Of a stretch of 64,000 nt of DNA, positions 47,611 to 57,278 are shown piece by piece. Position 1 is the stretch's first letter, and every line of letters begins with the position of its first letter. The translations under genes and the position numbers were made by a program. The stretch is from Rossellomorea sp. BNER. GTDB taxonomy: Bacteria; Bacillota; Bacilli; Bacillales; Bacillaceae_B. The notes beneath the pieces are model-generated. The model worked only from the letters and a program-made list of their open reading frames with translations. It made no database searches and was not told where the DNA came from. The stretch lies in assembly GCA_024213275.1 (NCBI GenBank), contig JANAVG010000009.1, forward strand, positions 62,001 through 126,000, written 5' to 3'.

Positions 47611-47900
47611 ATTGTTGTTGTATCATTTTTTGTGGTATTTAAGGACAAGAACTTATTATTAGAAATCCAAAAAGTACATTTTTTTAAGGTTCGTGTAGAT
47701 GTGGTTCTGCTTATGGATATTCGTTGCCTTGACTTAGGGGGACGTACTGGACGCTTTTTATGTTGGAATAAGTAATACCGACCTTCCACATTCTTATGTG
47801 AAAAGCCGGTATCGCTTAATCGCCCATTTTCCTTATACATATAGTAACCAAGCTGAAAGTTAAAATAAGGACTTGAGATAGAATCTCTGTAACAAAACGT

Positions 47901-49094
47901 CTACAACGTTTTGATTAAGAAGCTCGCAATGACGACGGATCCTGCTGTTACAGTTGTAAATCCACCGACTAAAATCGGGGTCAATATTTCATTTAATATC
48001 ATTTCTTCTTCCTCTTTATTCCTGCCGACGCTTCTACTGATTTCCTTACAAATAAGGTAATCACCAGGGAAACCAACTGTAGCTGTCAGTGCGACAGGAA
48101 GACCTTTTAAAGGATCCCATTTAAACAATTTTGAACCTATAAATCCGCCAATTAAAATCCCTAAAATTCCGATGAAAATAATTAAGAATGTTTCAGGAAG
48201 ATAACCAATAAACATACTGAATGTAGTCTCATTCATGGTGGCAATAATCATAATGACGAGTCCAGCCATCCCGACTGTGAAAGCATTAGCACGTTCCATA
48301 ACCCGGTCTGGATAAAAACCAATCAATCTCCCACCAATCCCGAGAGCTAAAGCCCACAGACTATATGGTATACCGGTAAGTTGATCTAATATCACGGCAA
48401 TGGCCCCACCAATAAATAGCTGGAAAAGAAGTACAAGCTTGGTTTGATATTTTTCCGGAATCCAAGTGGTATTTCGTCCCTCTACTTTTTCTGTATCGAT
48501 AACATTTTCTACTCCTGCTTCCAACGCGGAGGCTGTATAGTTTCCGGCATCTACCGCATTCCGAAGCTTTAAAGCATATCGACGTAACAAATTGGCGGAA
48601 AGAGGCATACCAAACAGAGATTGCAATGATAGTATTAAAGCAGATATTGTCACAAGACTTGTTAATCCTACTTCTTTTAGCCCTTCAGAGGTTACAAGAA
48701 AAGCGATCATTCCTCCAGTTAGCGGCCCAGCACCAGCAACAGCAATTTTATAGTTATACACCATTGTTATCAAAAGTAGAATTAGACCAGCGCCAAAGAT
48801 AATTCCTATTAAAGAAATGGCCACAGCCTTCCATTGACTACGAATCGCTTTCATAGGAATCAACGTGCCCATGTGAATAATGATTGGAGCGGTTCCTAAT
48901 ACAATACCAACCTCAATAAATTTAGAATCTCCGATTAGATCCTGCGGTATAATACCCGTCCAAATTAACAATAGATAACCTACTATGGCAACTAGGAACA
49001 TAGAAACTCTTGCTCTTGTAAATACTGAAATAATTTCACCCACTGCGATTAATGCCAAGATAATCACTGCTGCTACAACAGGTTCATGAATCAT
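47901..49094 (-). CDS. DUF3100 family membrane protein
   Basis: This protein of about 397 residues has ten or eleven hydrophobic segments. It fits DUF3100, presumed transporters typically found beside M20 amidohydrolases. It contains 'GTAPIIIHMGTLIPMKAIRSQWKAV', 'AGPLTGGMIAFLVTSEGLKEVG', and a late 'VALTATVGFPGDYLICKEISRSVG' that recalls ion-coupled carboxylate transporters. ATG 49094 is better spaced from AAAGGGG than the GTG at 49103. It lies 40 bp after the M20 gene. A likely role is uptake of an N-acylated amino acid or peptide-like substrate for that hydrolase; this is inference. Confidence 0.8.
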   Translation of the reverse strand: MIHEPVVAAVIILALIAVGEIISVFTRARVSMFLVAIVGYLLLIWTGIIPQDLIGDSKFIEVGIVLGTAPIIIHMGTLIPMKAIRSQWKAVAISLIGIIFGAGLILLLITMVYNYKIAVAGAGPLTGGMIAFLVTSEGLKEVGLTSLVTISALILSLQSLFGMPLSANLLRRYALKLRNAVDAGNYTASALEAGVENVIDTEKVEGRNTTWIPEKYQTKLVLLFQLFIGGAIAVILDQLTGIPYSLWALALGIGGRLIGFYPDRVMERANAFTVGMAGLVIMIIATMNETTFSMFIGYLPETFLIIFIGILGILIGGFIGSKLFKWDPLKGLPVALTATVGFPGDYLICKEISRSVGRNKEEEEMILNEILTPILVGGFTTVTAGSVVIASFLIKTL

Positions 49095-49134
49095 TTTCCA
49101 CACCCCTTTGCTTACCTATTTTTGGTTTGCGTTT

Positions 49135-50328
49135 TTATTTATTTCCCGATTCCCCTAATAATCTTAAAGAGGTTTGAGCAAACAATTCCACACCCATTTC
49201 TAATGCATCTTCATCAATGGAAAAACGCGGGTGATGGTGTGGGTAGATAATTCCCTTGTTCTGATTTCCTGCCCCAACAAAGATGAAGCAACTTGGGACG
49301 GTGTCTGAAAATGCAGAAAAGTCTTCGCCGCTCATAAGTGCTGGTAACTGCAGCAAAGTATCTTCTCCCCAAACATCAATGATTGTTTCCTCGATTACTT
49401 CTCTAACTTGATCGTCATTTACAACAGAGCTGTAGCCAAAATGATAATCGAATTCGAATGACGCATCATGTGCTTCCGTAACCCCTTTAACAATCCTTTC
49501 AATTAAATTCGGAATCTGTTGACGGAGTTCCGGATTAAGGCTTCGTACAGACCCGCTTAAGGTTGCGATATCAGGAATCACGTTGTGAGCGGTTCCACTA
49601 TGAAACTTCGTCACGGATACTACTAGTTTTTCGAGGGGATCAAGATTTCTTGAAACGATATGCTGAAGGTTGTTAATGACTTGTGATCCAACGGCAATTG
49701 GATCAACCGTTGCATGTGGCTCTGAGGAATGGCCGCCCTTTCCTTGAATGCGAAGGTCAAATGTATCAGTCCCTGAGGTAGCCGGTCCATGACAAATCGC
49801 CATTTTACCAACCTCAATTGGCGAGCATAGATGAATCCCAATAACATGATCCACTCCATCCAATACACCAGCTTCCACCATTTCTTGTGCACCACCTGGG
49901 AAAAGCTCTTCAGCGTGTTGAAAAAGAAATCGAATTTCCCCTTTAATGTGCTCTTTTAATTGAGTTAACAGTTTAGCCGCGCCAAGCAGCATCGCCGTAT
50001 GCCCATCGTGTCCGCAAGCATGCATTACACCTGCATTCTGTGACACAAAGTCAAAATCATTCTCCTCTCCAATTGGAAGCGCATCCATATCTGCCCGCAG
50101 TGCAATAACCTTCCCAGGCTGCTGACCAATCAAACGAGCCATAACACTCGTTTTTGTCGGACGTGTAATTTCTAAATCACCAAAAGTTTGAAGCGTTTCA
50201 TAAACAAATTGTGCTGTTTTTTCTTCCTGAAAAGACAGCTCTGGATACTGATGAAAATATCTTCGCCATTCAATCACTTCCTCTCTAGAAGCCTTGATTA
50301 AATTATGAATAATCGTCATTTGAGACAC
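49135..50328 (-). CDS. M20-family amidohydrolase
   Basis: This 397-residue M20D metallopeptidase-like enzyme has the metal-binding 'ADMDALPIGEENDFDF', 'HACGHDGHTAMLLGAA', 'QHAEELFPGGAQEM' and the late 'MSGEDFSAFSDTVPSCFIFVG'. The lid domain ('IQGKGGHSSEPHATVDPI') is intact. Relatives hydrolyse N-acyl amino acids such as hippurate, or indole-3-acetyl amino acids; the substrate here is unknown. The start is GTG 50328 behind AAGGAG. It lies between its transporter-like neighbour and a dedicated upstream regulator. Confidence 0.88.
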   Translation of the reverse strand: MSQMTIIHNLIKASREEVIEWRRYFHQYPELSFQEEKTAQFVYETLQTFGDLEITRPTKTSVMARLIGQQPGKVIALRADMDALPIGEENDFDFVSQNAGVMHACGHDGHTAMLLGAAKLLTQLKEHIKGEIRFLFQHAEELFPGGAQEMVEAGVLDGVDHVIGIHLCSPIEVGKMAICHGPATSGTDTFDLRIQGKGGHSSEPHATVDPIAVGSQVINNLQHIVSRNLDPLEKLVVSVTKFHSGTAHNVIPDIATLSGSVRSLNPELRQQIPNLIERIVKGVTEAHDASFEFDYHFGYSSVVNDDQVREVIEETIIDVWGEDTLLQLPALMSGEDFSAFSDTVPSCFIFVGAGNQNKGIIYPHHHPRFSIDEDALEMGVELFAQTSLRLLGESGNK

Positions 50329-50540
50329 TCATCACAACTCCTTTTTTCAAACAAATTCTATACCTAACTCTTTTTAGGTCCTATTAAGGAAAAAATTCCT
50401 TAAATGGAGTATAATATTTTGCGACTTAAATTTCAATAACTTTCTGAATAATCTAACCTAAAAATCAGCTAGTCAAGTTTAAATCCAATTGGTTTTAAAG
50501 ATTTCACTTTAATTCTTTAACATAATAAATTTGCGCACAA

Positions 50541-50565
50541 AAAAAGCACCCAAATCTGGGTACTT
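50541..50565 (-). terminator. terminator overlapping the regulator stop codon
   Basis: On the minus strand GTACCCA pairs with TGGGTGC and is followed by a run of seven T. The stem begins at the stop codon of the 50564-51877 gene. Confidence 0.8.
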
Positions 50566-51877
50566 ATAACAGTCGATAAATTTTACTAGGTCTCCCACGG
50601 GTGGGGTGAGCCTTTTCGCCAACGCATTGTGCCAATTCAACTTCGCACATACTCGCAACAATGCGCCGAACATTGCGCTCTGTCATTTCAAGATGTGTCG
50701 CTATTTCCTTTGTTGTAAACTCGTGCCATCCCATTCTTCGAACGAGAGCTAATATCTTTTTATACGTTTTCACACCGATATTCCCTTTTTTTAGCTTTTG
50801 GAGAAGCCATTCATTATGGGTACGGCTGGTATAGTGTAGTTCTTTTTGTTTGCCTGGTGATTCGACAATCTCCCCATCATCTTGAACAATTACAATTTCG
50901 CGCTTCTTCATCTCCTTTGAATGTTGAATAGCACGAAAAGCATTGATTTCCGCCGAATAGGCCGTCTCGCCAAAACCAATTCCAACAGCAACGGTTGTAT
51001 CGGCTTCAAAGGCCAAACTTTGGATGGTATCTTCAAGTGTATTAATTTCTTGTTCAATGGCGCCGCGGGAACTAAAAATCATGTAGATCCCGTTTCCTTT
51101 TTCTGAAAAGGAACCATTTATTTTTTGACAAAGTTGAATCAACATTTCTTTTAGCCGAAGTTCTAAGTATTGTAAATGATAAGGGGTTTTCATCTCCTCT
51201 GCCACCCTGTTAAAATATTCAACTTCAATGATTTCGACCCCAATTTGTGTGTCTTTAAAGTAGGACGCCTTCACTTTTTCATAAAGAATCCGAAGCGTTT
51301 GCTGTATTTCCATCTTACTGATGGACATCCGGTAGGCCGGAACCCCTTTTTCCCTTAATGCTTCACACACGGATGGGAAACAAGAAAAAGCGCCTTCTGT
51401 CTTTCCTTTGTTCCATAAATTAAGGTGAAAATGTAACAAGTCATTCAGATCAACATCTGACTTAAACACTTTCGTATAAATCTTTAGGGGGTTTACATTC
51501 AGCTGCGGCACAGCTTCTTCAACGATATTGATGGAGGACATCGCATCTAGTGACATAGCATCAATACTTAGCTGCTTAATAATTTTTCCTTGTTCATAGA
51601 TCATCTCTATAAGGGAATGATAAAAGCCTGATTCAGTAGCAGGAGCATGGACCATGATTTTATCTGTACCTAGGGTTTTTTTCGCAATTTCATAAGGAAT
51701 TGGACCAGAAAAAAGCCAGGCATGTACATGGGAATCATTTTCCTCTACTATTTTCTCTATTTCATCGGTTGTTACATAGGGGAAAGTGCTAAATTCCAAT
51801 TTATATTTATATTCTTCTGCAAGATCCATGATCCGTTCTACAGAAGTTTTTAGACCGACTAATCCGATTTTATACAT
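50564..51877 (-). CDS. HTH regulator with degenerate nucleotide-cyclase-like domain
   Basis: The 437-residue protein has three parts. An N-terminal sensor-like region (1-110, 'IGLVGLKTSVERIMDLAEEY') resembles the PrpR-N fold. A middle region (about 215-340, 'TTVAVGIGFGETAYSAEINAFRAI') resembles a GGDEF/cyclase fold without the catalytic signature. A C-terminal winged helix (about 370-437, 'FTTKEIATHLEMTERNVRRIVASM') precedes a basic tail. It probably senses the substrate of the adjacent M20-DUF3100 pathway and controls it. I know no gene name for it. Confidence 0.75.
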   Translation of the reverse strand: MYKIGLVGLKTSVERIMDLAEEYKYKLEFSTFPYVTTDEIEKIVEENDSHVHAWLFSGPIPYEIAKKTLGTDKIMVHAPATESGFYHSLIEMIYEQGKIIKQLSIDAMSLDAMSSINIVEEAVPQLNVNPLKIYTKVFKSDVDLNDLLHFHLNLWNKGKTEGAFSCFPSVCEALREKGVPAYRMSISKMEIQQTLRILYEKVKASYFKDTQIGVEIIEVEYFNRVAEEMKTPYHLQYLELRLKEMLIQLCQKINGSFSEKGNGIYMIFSSRGAIEQEINTLEDTIQSLAFEADTTVAVGIGFGETAYSAEINAFRAIQHSKEMKKREIVIVQDDGEIVESPGKQKELHYTSRTHNEWLLQKLKKGNIGVKTYKKILALVRRMGWHEFTTKEIATHLEMTERNVRRIVASMCEVELAQCVGEKAHPTRGRPSKIYRLL

Positions 51878-52480
51878 TTATTTAATCGACTTCCTTTATC
51901 AATAGACTCTCGGTGATTAATTTTCGTTAAAGTACTCTTTTAACCCTCAACACACTACCTAATATTCCGCTTAGGATACTCACCGTTTAATTACACGTAT
52001 TTTAGGAATGTACATCTATTTTTCTATTAACTCCAATACTTCGATTTTCATTTACTTTGCGGTATATGACAGCAACTCTGTCATTACTCCATCAAAAACA
52101 TTGTACATATAATTCTAACTTTTAACCACATATGTCTCGCTTGATAGTGATTCAATATCCAGCTAAGTTGTACATGTTCCAGAAAAGGGTGACTTCCTGG
52201 CTAAAAGCTGTTAAAAGAGAGGAGTTCTGCACTCTACTATTCAACAATCCAGAAGAACTTTTCAGCATTTTTTACTTTGAATTAATCGAATAAAAAACGT
52301 TATTCATGATTTGGGACTGTTAATAGATTAAAAAAAGATCATTCGTATTTAAATTGAGTTGGATCAAAAAAAGGGGAATCTTGTCTCATTATAGAATAGG
52401 TTTTTATAACTCTATCCCACATCCCCTCTTAGCCGTCGAATACCAAGAAAACCAACCAATAAATACAAGGAGTAGTTTCG
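51878..52480. other. intergenic region without a supported gene
   Basis: The stretch is AT-rich with no convincing frame, repeat or terminator. The only clear element is the AAGGAG ribosome binding site of the next gene near 52466. Confidence 0.4.
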
Positions 52481-53788
52481 ATGAAAAATTGTTTTGCCTT
52501 GATACCGATTTTGCTTGTCATAGCTATTATGGTAGGCTGTCAGGATCAGACATCAACAACAGCGAAAGCACACTCTCATTCTAGCCAACAGAAAGATCAT
52601 GACAAAAAATCAAAACCGAACAAGACACAAGAAGAAAAAAAGCAAAAAGACCAACTGTTAGCACAAGCTAAGCTTTCAGCCAAACAATATGATTATCAAA
52701 AAGCTATAACACTATTAAAGCAATCAGGTATTTCCGAAAATAGTGATATTCAAAGTGCTATTGACACATACGAAAAACAAAAGAAAAATCTTGTGACATG
52801 GCCAGACAATAGTAAGATCCCTCATTTATTTTTTCACTCATTGATCGTTGACAAATCCAAGGCATTTGACGGGGATGCTATGGCCCAAGGTTATCGGGAT
52901 TACATGGTGACCATTGATGAATTTAAAAAGATTTTAAAGCAATTATACGAGAGAGGATACGTCCTTGTTCATCTCGATGATATTGCAAAACTCAACCAAG
53001 AGGGGAAAATGGTCTATCAGGATATTAACTTACCACCAGATAAAAAGCCATTGGTATTGTCGCAAGATGATGTTAGCTATTATGAATACATGAAAGGTGA
53101 TGGATTTGCCAAAAAGTTAACACTTGATACAGGCGGATATGTCACAAACACCTACGTAAATGAGAAAGGGAAAATCATTCAAGGAGCGTATGACCTAGTT
53201 CCCATCGTGGATAACTTTGTGGACAAACATCCAGATTTTTCTTACCAAGGGGCTAAAGGTATCATTGCCTTAACCGGATATAACGGAGTGCTGGGATATC
53301 GAACGTCGAAGAGTGCCTATGGTCCAAACAGTGATAAGCCCAATCCACACATTAAAGAGGATCAGGAGCAAGCGAAAAAAGTAGCTGATGCAATGAAACG
53401 ATCGGGATGGGCATTTGCATCACATACGTGGGGCCACCTTTATGCAAACGAAGTATCTTTGGAGCAATTAAAGAAAGATACATATAAATGGAGACGAGAG
53501 GTGGAGCCCATTGTCGGACCTACAGACACAATTATTTTCGCTTTTGGCAGTGATATTGAAGGCTGGAAGCAGTATTCTAGTGATAAGTATGAATTTTTGA
53601 AAAGTCAGGGCTTTGATTATTATGCCAATGTGGATGCATCAAAAACTTCCTGGTCCCAATTAGGACCTGATTATTTCCGACAAGCCCGAATTAATGTCGA
53701 TGGCTTACGAATGCGTGGAGCGTTAACCGGAATAAATGATGTATTAGAACCATTTTTTGATGTTGAACGTGTTTTTAACTCCTCATGA
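52481..53788 (+). CDS. polysaccharide deacetylase lipoprotein
   Basis: The 435-residue protein has a lipoprotein signal peptide with lipobox IMVGC (Cys 20). A His/Lys-rich, disordered linker to about residue 60 and a short TPR-like helical region (60-105) come next, then a NodB-type deacetylase domain. Metal-site motifs are 'VLSQDDVSYY' (the paired Asp of motif 1) and 'SHTWGHLY' (His pair of motif 2). It should act on cell-surface glycans or peptidoglycan outside the membrane. It resembles the YxkH group but is longer. AAGGAG precedes the ATG. It appears monocistronic. Confidence 0.85.
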   Translation: MKNCFALIPILLVIAIMVGCQDQTSTTAKAHSHSSQQKDHDKKSKPNKTQEEKKQKDQLLAQAKLSAKQYDYQKAITLLKQSGISENSDIQSAIDTYEKQKKNLVTWPDNSKIPHLFFHSLIVDKSKAFDGDAMAQGYRDYMVTIDEFKKILKQLYERGYVLVHLDDIAKLNQEGKMVYQDINLPPDKKPLVLSQDDVSYYEYMKGDGFAKKLTLDTGGYVTNTYVNEKGKIIQGAYDLVPIVDNFVDKHPDFSYQGAKGIIALTGYNGVLGYRTSKSAYGPNSDKPNPHIKEDQEQAKKVADAMKRSGWAFASHTWGHLYANEVSLEQLKKDTYKWRREVEPIVGPTDTIIFAFGSDIEGWKQYSSDKYEFLKSQGFDYYANVDASKTSWSQLGPDYFRQARINVDGLRMRGALTGINDVLEPFFDVERVFNSS

Positions 53789-53924
53789 CCAGCTGCCGAG
53801 AAATTTAATCCGTAGTCTAAGTGACTGTGACCACCCGAAGAAAAAGAACCATTTGATTTTTGATGATAAGAGGTTCGTAAGTTCACGAAATCCGTAGAAT
53901 ATTGTCGAGAAATCGATAGAACCC

Positions 53925-54010
53925 TGAAAGTTGAAAATGAAATGGACGAAGTTGAAAATGAAACCGCAAAAGAAGTTGATGATTAAATGGATAAAGTTGA
54001 AAATAAAACT
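53925..54010 (+). repeat. short tandem repeats with coding-like remnant
   Basis: AAGTTGAAAATGAAA-type units recur three times, with two AAGTTGATGATT units between them. In one frame they read 'VENEMDEVENETAKEVDD' before a stop, but no start codon exists after the previous stop. It may be the 3' end of a lost gene or simple-sequence drift. Confidence 0.45.
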
Positions 54011-54264
54011 AAATTAAGTTGATGATTGAAAGCTCAGAATGGAAAATTAGCTTGCATAAGTGATCATTGAACACTTCATTAGATCTTTATAAGTCAAATA
54101 TCTGACCTTACTTTTGTTTTTTGCTATTTTTGATCCAATTTTAGTCGATTGATTGCTAAGTACACTATTAAAGTTTAAAAGTAGACAAGTTTACAATTCT
54201 TTTAAATAGAAATCGGGTGTCTCCAAGCCGGAATCGACTTATGAGATAGCCTTCCTCGAAATGG

Positions 54265-54305
54265 AAAAAGGGGGTCTCTAAGTCGACTTATGAGACCCCC
54301 CTTTT
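54265..54305. terminator. bidirectional terminator after the MFS gene
   Basis: AAAAAGGGGGTCTC and GAGACCCCCCTTTTC flank a 13-base loop that is itself palindromic around GTCGAC. A partial copy of the stem-loop (GTCTCCAAGC...TCGACTTATGAGAT) lies directly upstream at 54217-54246. It serves the MFS gene, whose stop is at 54318. Confidence 0.85.
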
Positions 54306-54317
54306 CCCTCGGTTTAC

Positions 54318-55481
54318 TTAAACACTCTTACTGACCTCTGACACTTTAAATCTGTTTTTCATACTATAAAACTGTAAACAAAGGGAGAATGCCATGGAAA
54401 GAACGGCAAAATAAACCAATGTTATGGTTCCCATCTCCAGCGATAAGACAACCCCACCTAATGTAGCTCCTATTGAGCTCCCTAAGTAATTAACGGAGCT
54501 GTTTAAGGCCACTGCTGAACTTCCATTTTTCGGTTGGTACGATAGTAAAATATGCTGTTGAGGTGCTATACATGCCCAGCCCATCGCTCCCCAAACGAAG
54601 AACGGTAAATACTTTAATATTGGAATGTTAATCATTATTGGTATGCATATAATCGATAGGGTTAACGTCATTAAAATCATCGTAACCAACGTTTTTGGCT
54701 TTTTAAAATAGTCGATTAAGTATCCAATCATGACGCTTCCGAATAATCCTCCGAACCCCCATGCCCAAAGATACATCGTTAAATTACCGTTATCTGTCAT
54801 TTCCTTTACTAATGGTGAGAGATATGTGTACAGGCCTAAGCTTGCAATACTAGCAAAAAATGTGATTAATACCGTTATGGTAACCCTTTTGTCAAGGAAC
54901 ATCCTTGCCCTTTCCTTTAGTGCAGGAGGAGGAGTGACAGGAACATGAGGAAGAAACTTAAGCATCCCTAAAGCAGCGACTACACCAATGATGACTAAAA
55001 ACCACATCGATGCTTTCCAATTATACAATTCAGAAATATAAAGACCTAAAGGAACCCCCAGCACGGTTCCGATACTCATTCCTCCTATAGTAAGCCCTAT
55101 TGCCCTTCCTTTTTTTTCGCTTGAAACAAGGTGTGCTGATGCTGCTACAGCTAACGGTGAAAATAGACCAGCTCCGGCTCCAGCAATCGCTCTAGATACT
55201 AGAAGAATAGAAAACGTTGGGGCTAGAGCTGTTATACCATTAGCAATCGTAAAGACTAAAATGGAATATAATAATATTTTTTTTATAGGTTTTCCCGCGA
55301 GTAGGGATGAAAATAACGGGGCTGATATAGCATAAAATAAAGTAAATATACTAACCGCTTGCCCTACTTGTGAAACATCCATTTGATAGGTGTCACTAAT
55401 CCCGGGGATTAGCCCTGCAATAACATAAGCATCAAAACCCAAGGCAAACATGCCCAAGGATAATATTAAAACCTTCTTCAT
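54318..55481 (-). CDS. MFS-family exporter
   Basis: This 387-residue, twelve-helix major facilitator belongs to the AraJ/PbuE/Cmr-like DHA1 group. It starts 'LSLGMFALGFDAYVIAGLIPGIS' and contains the motif-A-like loop 'SSLLAGKPIKKILL' and the efflux motif-C-like segment 'GLTIGGMSIGTVLGVPLGLY' near residue 130. Motif C is typical of exporters. It is the last gene of the aminolevulinate synthase-like cassette, 121 bp after the oxidoreductase gene with a weak hairpin between, and probably exports the product. AAGGGAGG precedes the ATG. Confidence 0.85.
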   Translation of the reverse strand: MKKVLILSLGMFALGFDAYVIAGLIPGISDTYQMDVSQVGQAVSIFTLFYAISAPLFSSLLAGKPIKKILLYSILVFTIANGITALAPTFSILLVSRAIAGAGAGLFSPLAVAASAHLVSSEKKGRAIGLTIGGMSIGTVLGVPLGLYISELYNWKASMWFLVIIGVVAALGMLKFLPHVPVTPPPALKERARMFLDKRVTITVLITFFASIASLGLYTYLSPLVKEMTDNGNLTMYLWAWGFGGLFGSVMIGYLIDYFKKPKTLVTMILMTLTLSIICIPIMINIPILKYLPFFVWGAMGWACIAPQQHILLSYQPKNGSSAVALNSSVNYLGSSIGATLGGVVLSLEMGTITLVYFAVLSMAFSLCLQFYSMKNRFKVSEVSKSV

Positions 55482-55567
55482 AAGTGAATCCTCCCTTACA
55501 TATAGATGATGAACATTTCGCCTAGTTGAATTTCTTTATCATTTCTTATCTATGAGTCTATAAAATT

Positions 55568-55597
55568 AGCAAGGGATCAAAACAATCATCCCTTGCT
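55568..55597 (-). terminator. hairpin between oxidoreductase and MFS genes
   Basis: AGCAAGGGAT (55568-55577) pairs with ATCCCTTGCT (55588-55597). The minus-strand tail AATTTTA is weak, so it may only reduce MFS expression or protect the upstream mRNA. Confidence 0.55.
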
Positions 55598-55602
55598 GAT
55601 TT

Positions 55603-56670
55603 CTAGCCTAATCTTTCAAACCCACTTTGTTCCGATAATAATAATCTTTTTTCTATCCTATTGTATTGAACAGAATCAAATTGATCTTTACTAGCATTAA
55701 TTTGGTTTAGTAATCTCTGTAAGGAAATAGCTTCCTTTAGATCTGGAAATTTATATTTAGGCTCTCTCCCTAGAATCACAAAATCAGAAACTTCTTTAAC
55801 AACTTTTGAAATTCTTTCTATTTTTCGATCTCCATCAAACTCCTGATCTAGGGAGTTAAATTTCACCAACACTTCTCTTTGTTCTTCAGCCTCTCGCCAT
55901 ATTAACAAGGAATCTTCGTACCAATTTGGTGTATCAAAAGAAATTTCAGCAAAGATTAGGTTATGATCTTTATCTAAAAACACAAAGTCCAATTCTCTTC
56001 TCCTAAACAAGTTCACAAAGCTACTATAACCTGTAATAACTGCCCCATTTACATCACCTAATACAGAAATGCTATCCGGAATATCATTTCCAGAAATAGA
56101 AAAATCAGATTTAACTCCATGAATCTGTTTTATATTTAATTTTGACCCGAAATTGATCCATTGAACTAAATCAAGAGGATGGATCACTTCACTTATCACT
56201 CCAGTTGTAGGGCGATAATCATTAATCCTATTTTTCCCCCATAAAAAATTTGCCCTAACTAAGCTTAGTTGATGGTCCTCAACATATGCCTTTAATAAGC
56301 TTGCAGCTTCCGAATATCTTGCCACCATATTCAAACAGAATCCAGAAACATCTTTTAATATTGTTTTTGCTGAATCTAAATTGAATTCTGGGTCAACAAA
56401 CGGTTTTTCACAGATGACAAAGCCTTTGAACCCTTCTAATTGAGATAGAACATCACCATGGTTCTCATCATTAACAGCCACTACAACAATATCAGGTTCG
56501 AACTCTTCTAGAGAAATTGGAATACTTTGATAATATGGTACGGTAACGTCTCTCTTATTCCGTGCTGTATAAGCAATATCAACTTCTTCATCATATAATT
56601 TTGAAATGCTTTGAAATGCCTCCAAAAACATATTCCCAGATAAACCCATTCCAATAATGAGCACCCTCAT
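55603..56670 (-). CDS. Gfo/Idh/MocA-family oxidoreductase
   Basis: This 355-residue protein has an N-terminal Rossmann domain ('VLIIGMGLSGNMFLEAF', residues 3-19), the family 'FVICEKPF' motif (Glu-Lys-Pro, about 94), and a C-terminal dimerisation/substrate domain. An 'EVIHPLDLVQW' His near residue 160 sits where family members place a catalytic His. It should reduce or oxidise a keto/hydroxyl group with NAD(P). It lies 11 bp after the GNAT gene, so the two are co-transcribed. The substrate is unknown; the ALAS-like context suggests an aminoketone or its N-acyl form. Confidence 0.82.
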   Translation of the reverse strand: MRVLIIGMGLSGNMFLEAFQSISKLYDEEVDIAYTARNKRDVTVPYYQSIPISLEEFEPDIVVVAVNDENHGDVLSQLEGFKGFVICEKPFVDPEFNLDSAKTILKDVSGFCLNMVARYSEAASLLKAYVEDHQLSLVRANFLWGKNRINDYRPTTGVISEVIHPLDLVQWINFGSKLNIKQIHGVKSDFSISGNDIPDSISVLGDVNGAVITGYSSFVNLFRRRELDFVFLDKDHNLIFAEISFDTPNWYEDSLLIWREAEEQREVLVKFNSLDQEFDGDRKIERISKVVKEVSDFVILGREPKYKFPDLKEAISLQRLLNQINASKDQFDSVQYNRIEKRLLLSEQSGFERLG

Positions 56671-56681
56671 ATTCCATCCCC

Positions 56682-57173
56682 CTATTCAATGATCTTGACT
56701 AAAAGCTTTTCTCCTGTCTCTAAATAACCTCTCTTCTTATTGAATTCTTCCGCCATCTTACTAGATTGTGCAACAACCTTATACACTTCGTTTTCTTTAA
56801 ACCAAATATGTAGATGTTCCATTATAGTTTCGGCAATTCCTAGACCCCTTCTGTCCTGTCGAACCACAAGGGACTGACCCCAACCTACTTTCCCATTCAA
56901 TGCTCCTACCATAGGGGCTCTTAAATCTATAATGCCTATAACACACGCACAAATATCTCTATTTTCACCATATTCCCCTACTAGGATAGCCACATCTTTA
57001 TTTGAAATATTTTCTTTGAGCCACTCTCTATAAGCTCTTTGCCAGGCTTGATCATCTTTCTCATTCTTTGCAGCATAATGTGTACCACCACTTGATAGTA
57101 GTACCTTTCTCAATTCAACGAGTTGCTCAGTATCTTCAATTGTGGCTTTGCGAATCGTTAAGCTGTTATTCAT
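56682..57173 (-). CDS. GNAT-family N-acetyltransferase
   Basis: This 163-residue protein starts with beta-strand text 'LTIRKATIEDTEQLVELR', and its acetyl-CoA site is 'GWGQSLVVRQDRRGLGIAETIMEHL' (motif A, Q/R-x-x-G-x-G/A near residues 112-117). A late 'VVAQSSKMAEEFNKKRGYLETGE' is the usual GNAT ending. It should acylate an amine. Downstream of an aminoketone-forming enzyme the obvious candidate acceptor is that amine, but self-resistance or protein targets cannot be excluded. AAGGAGA precedes the ATG. Confidence 0.82.
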   Translation of the reverse strand: MNNSLTIRKATIEDTEQLVELRKVLLSSGGTHYAAKNEKDDQAWQRAYREWLKENISNKDVAILVGEYGENRDICACVIGIIDLRAPMVGALNGKVGWGQSLVVRQDRRGLGIAETIMEHLHIWFKENEVYKVVAQSSKMAEEFNKKRGYLETGEKLLVKIIE

Positions 57174-57278
57174 TAGTTGTATCTCTCCTTAGTTAGGATA
57201 TTTTGTGGTTTAAAAAATGACTAGAAATTCAAAATTCCACTTTGAACAGCACATTAAGTCAGAATGAACAATTAATGC

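Noticed and set aside
47578..47840. Overlapping frames of 65 and 85 codons on opposite strands upstream of ppsR
   Set aside because: They mirror each other, lack ribosome binding sites and resemble no family; a transposase remnant was considered but no motif supports it.
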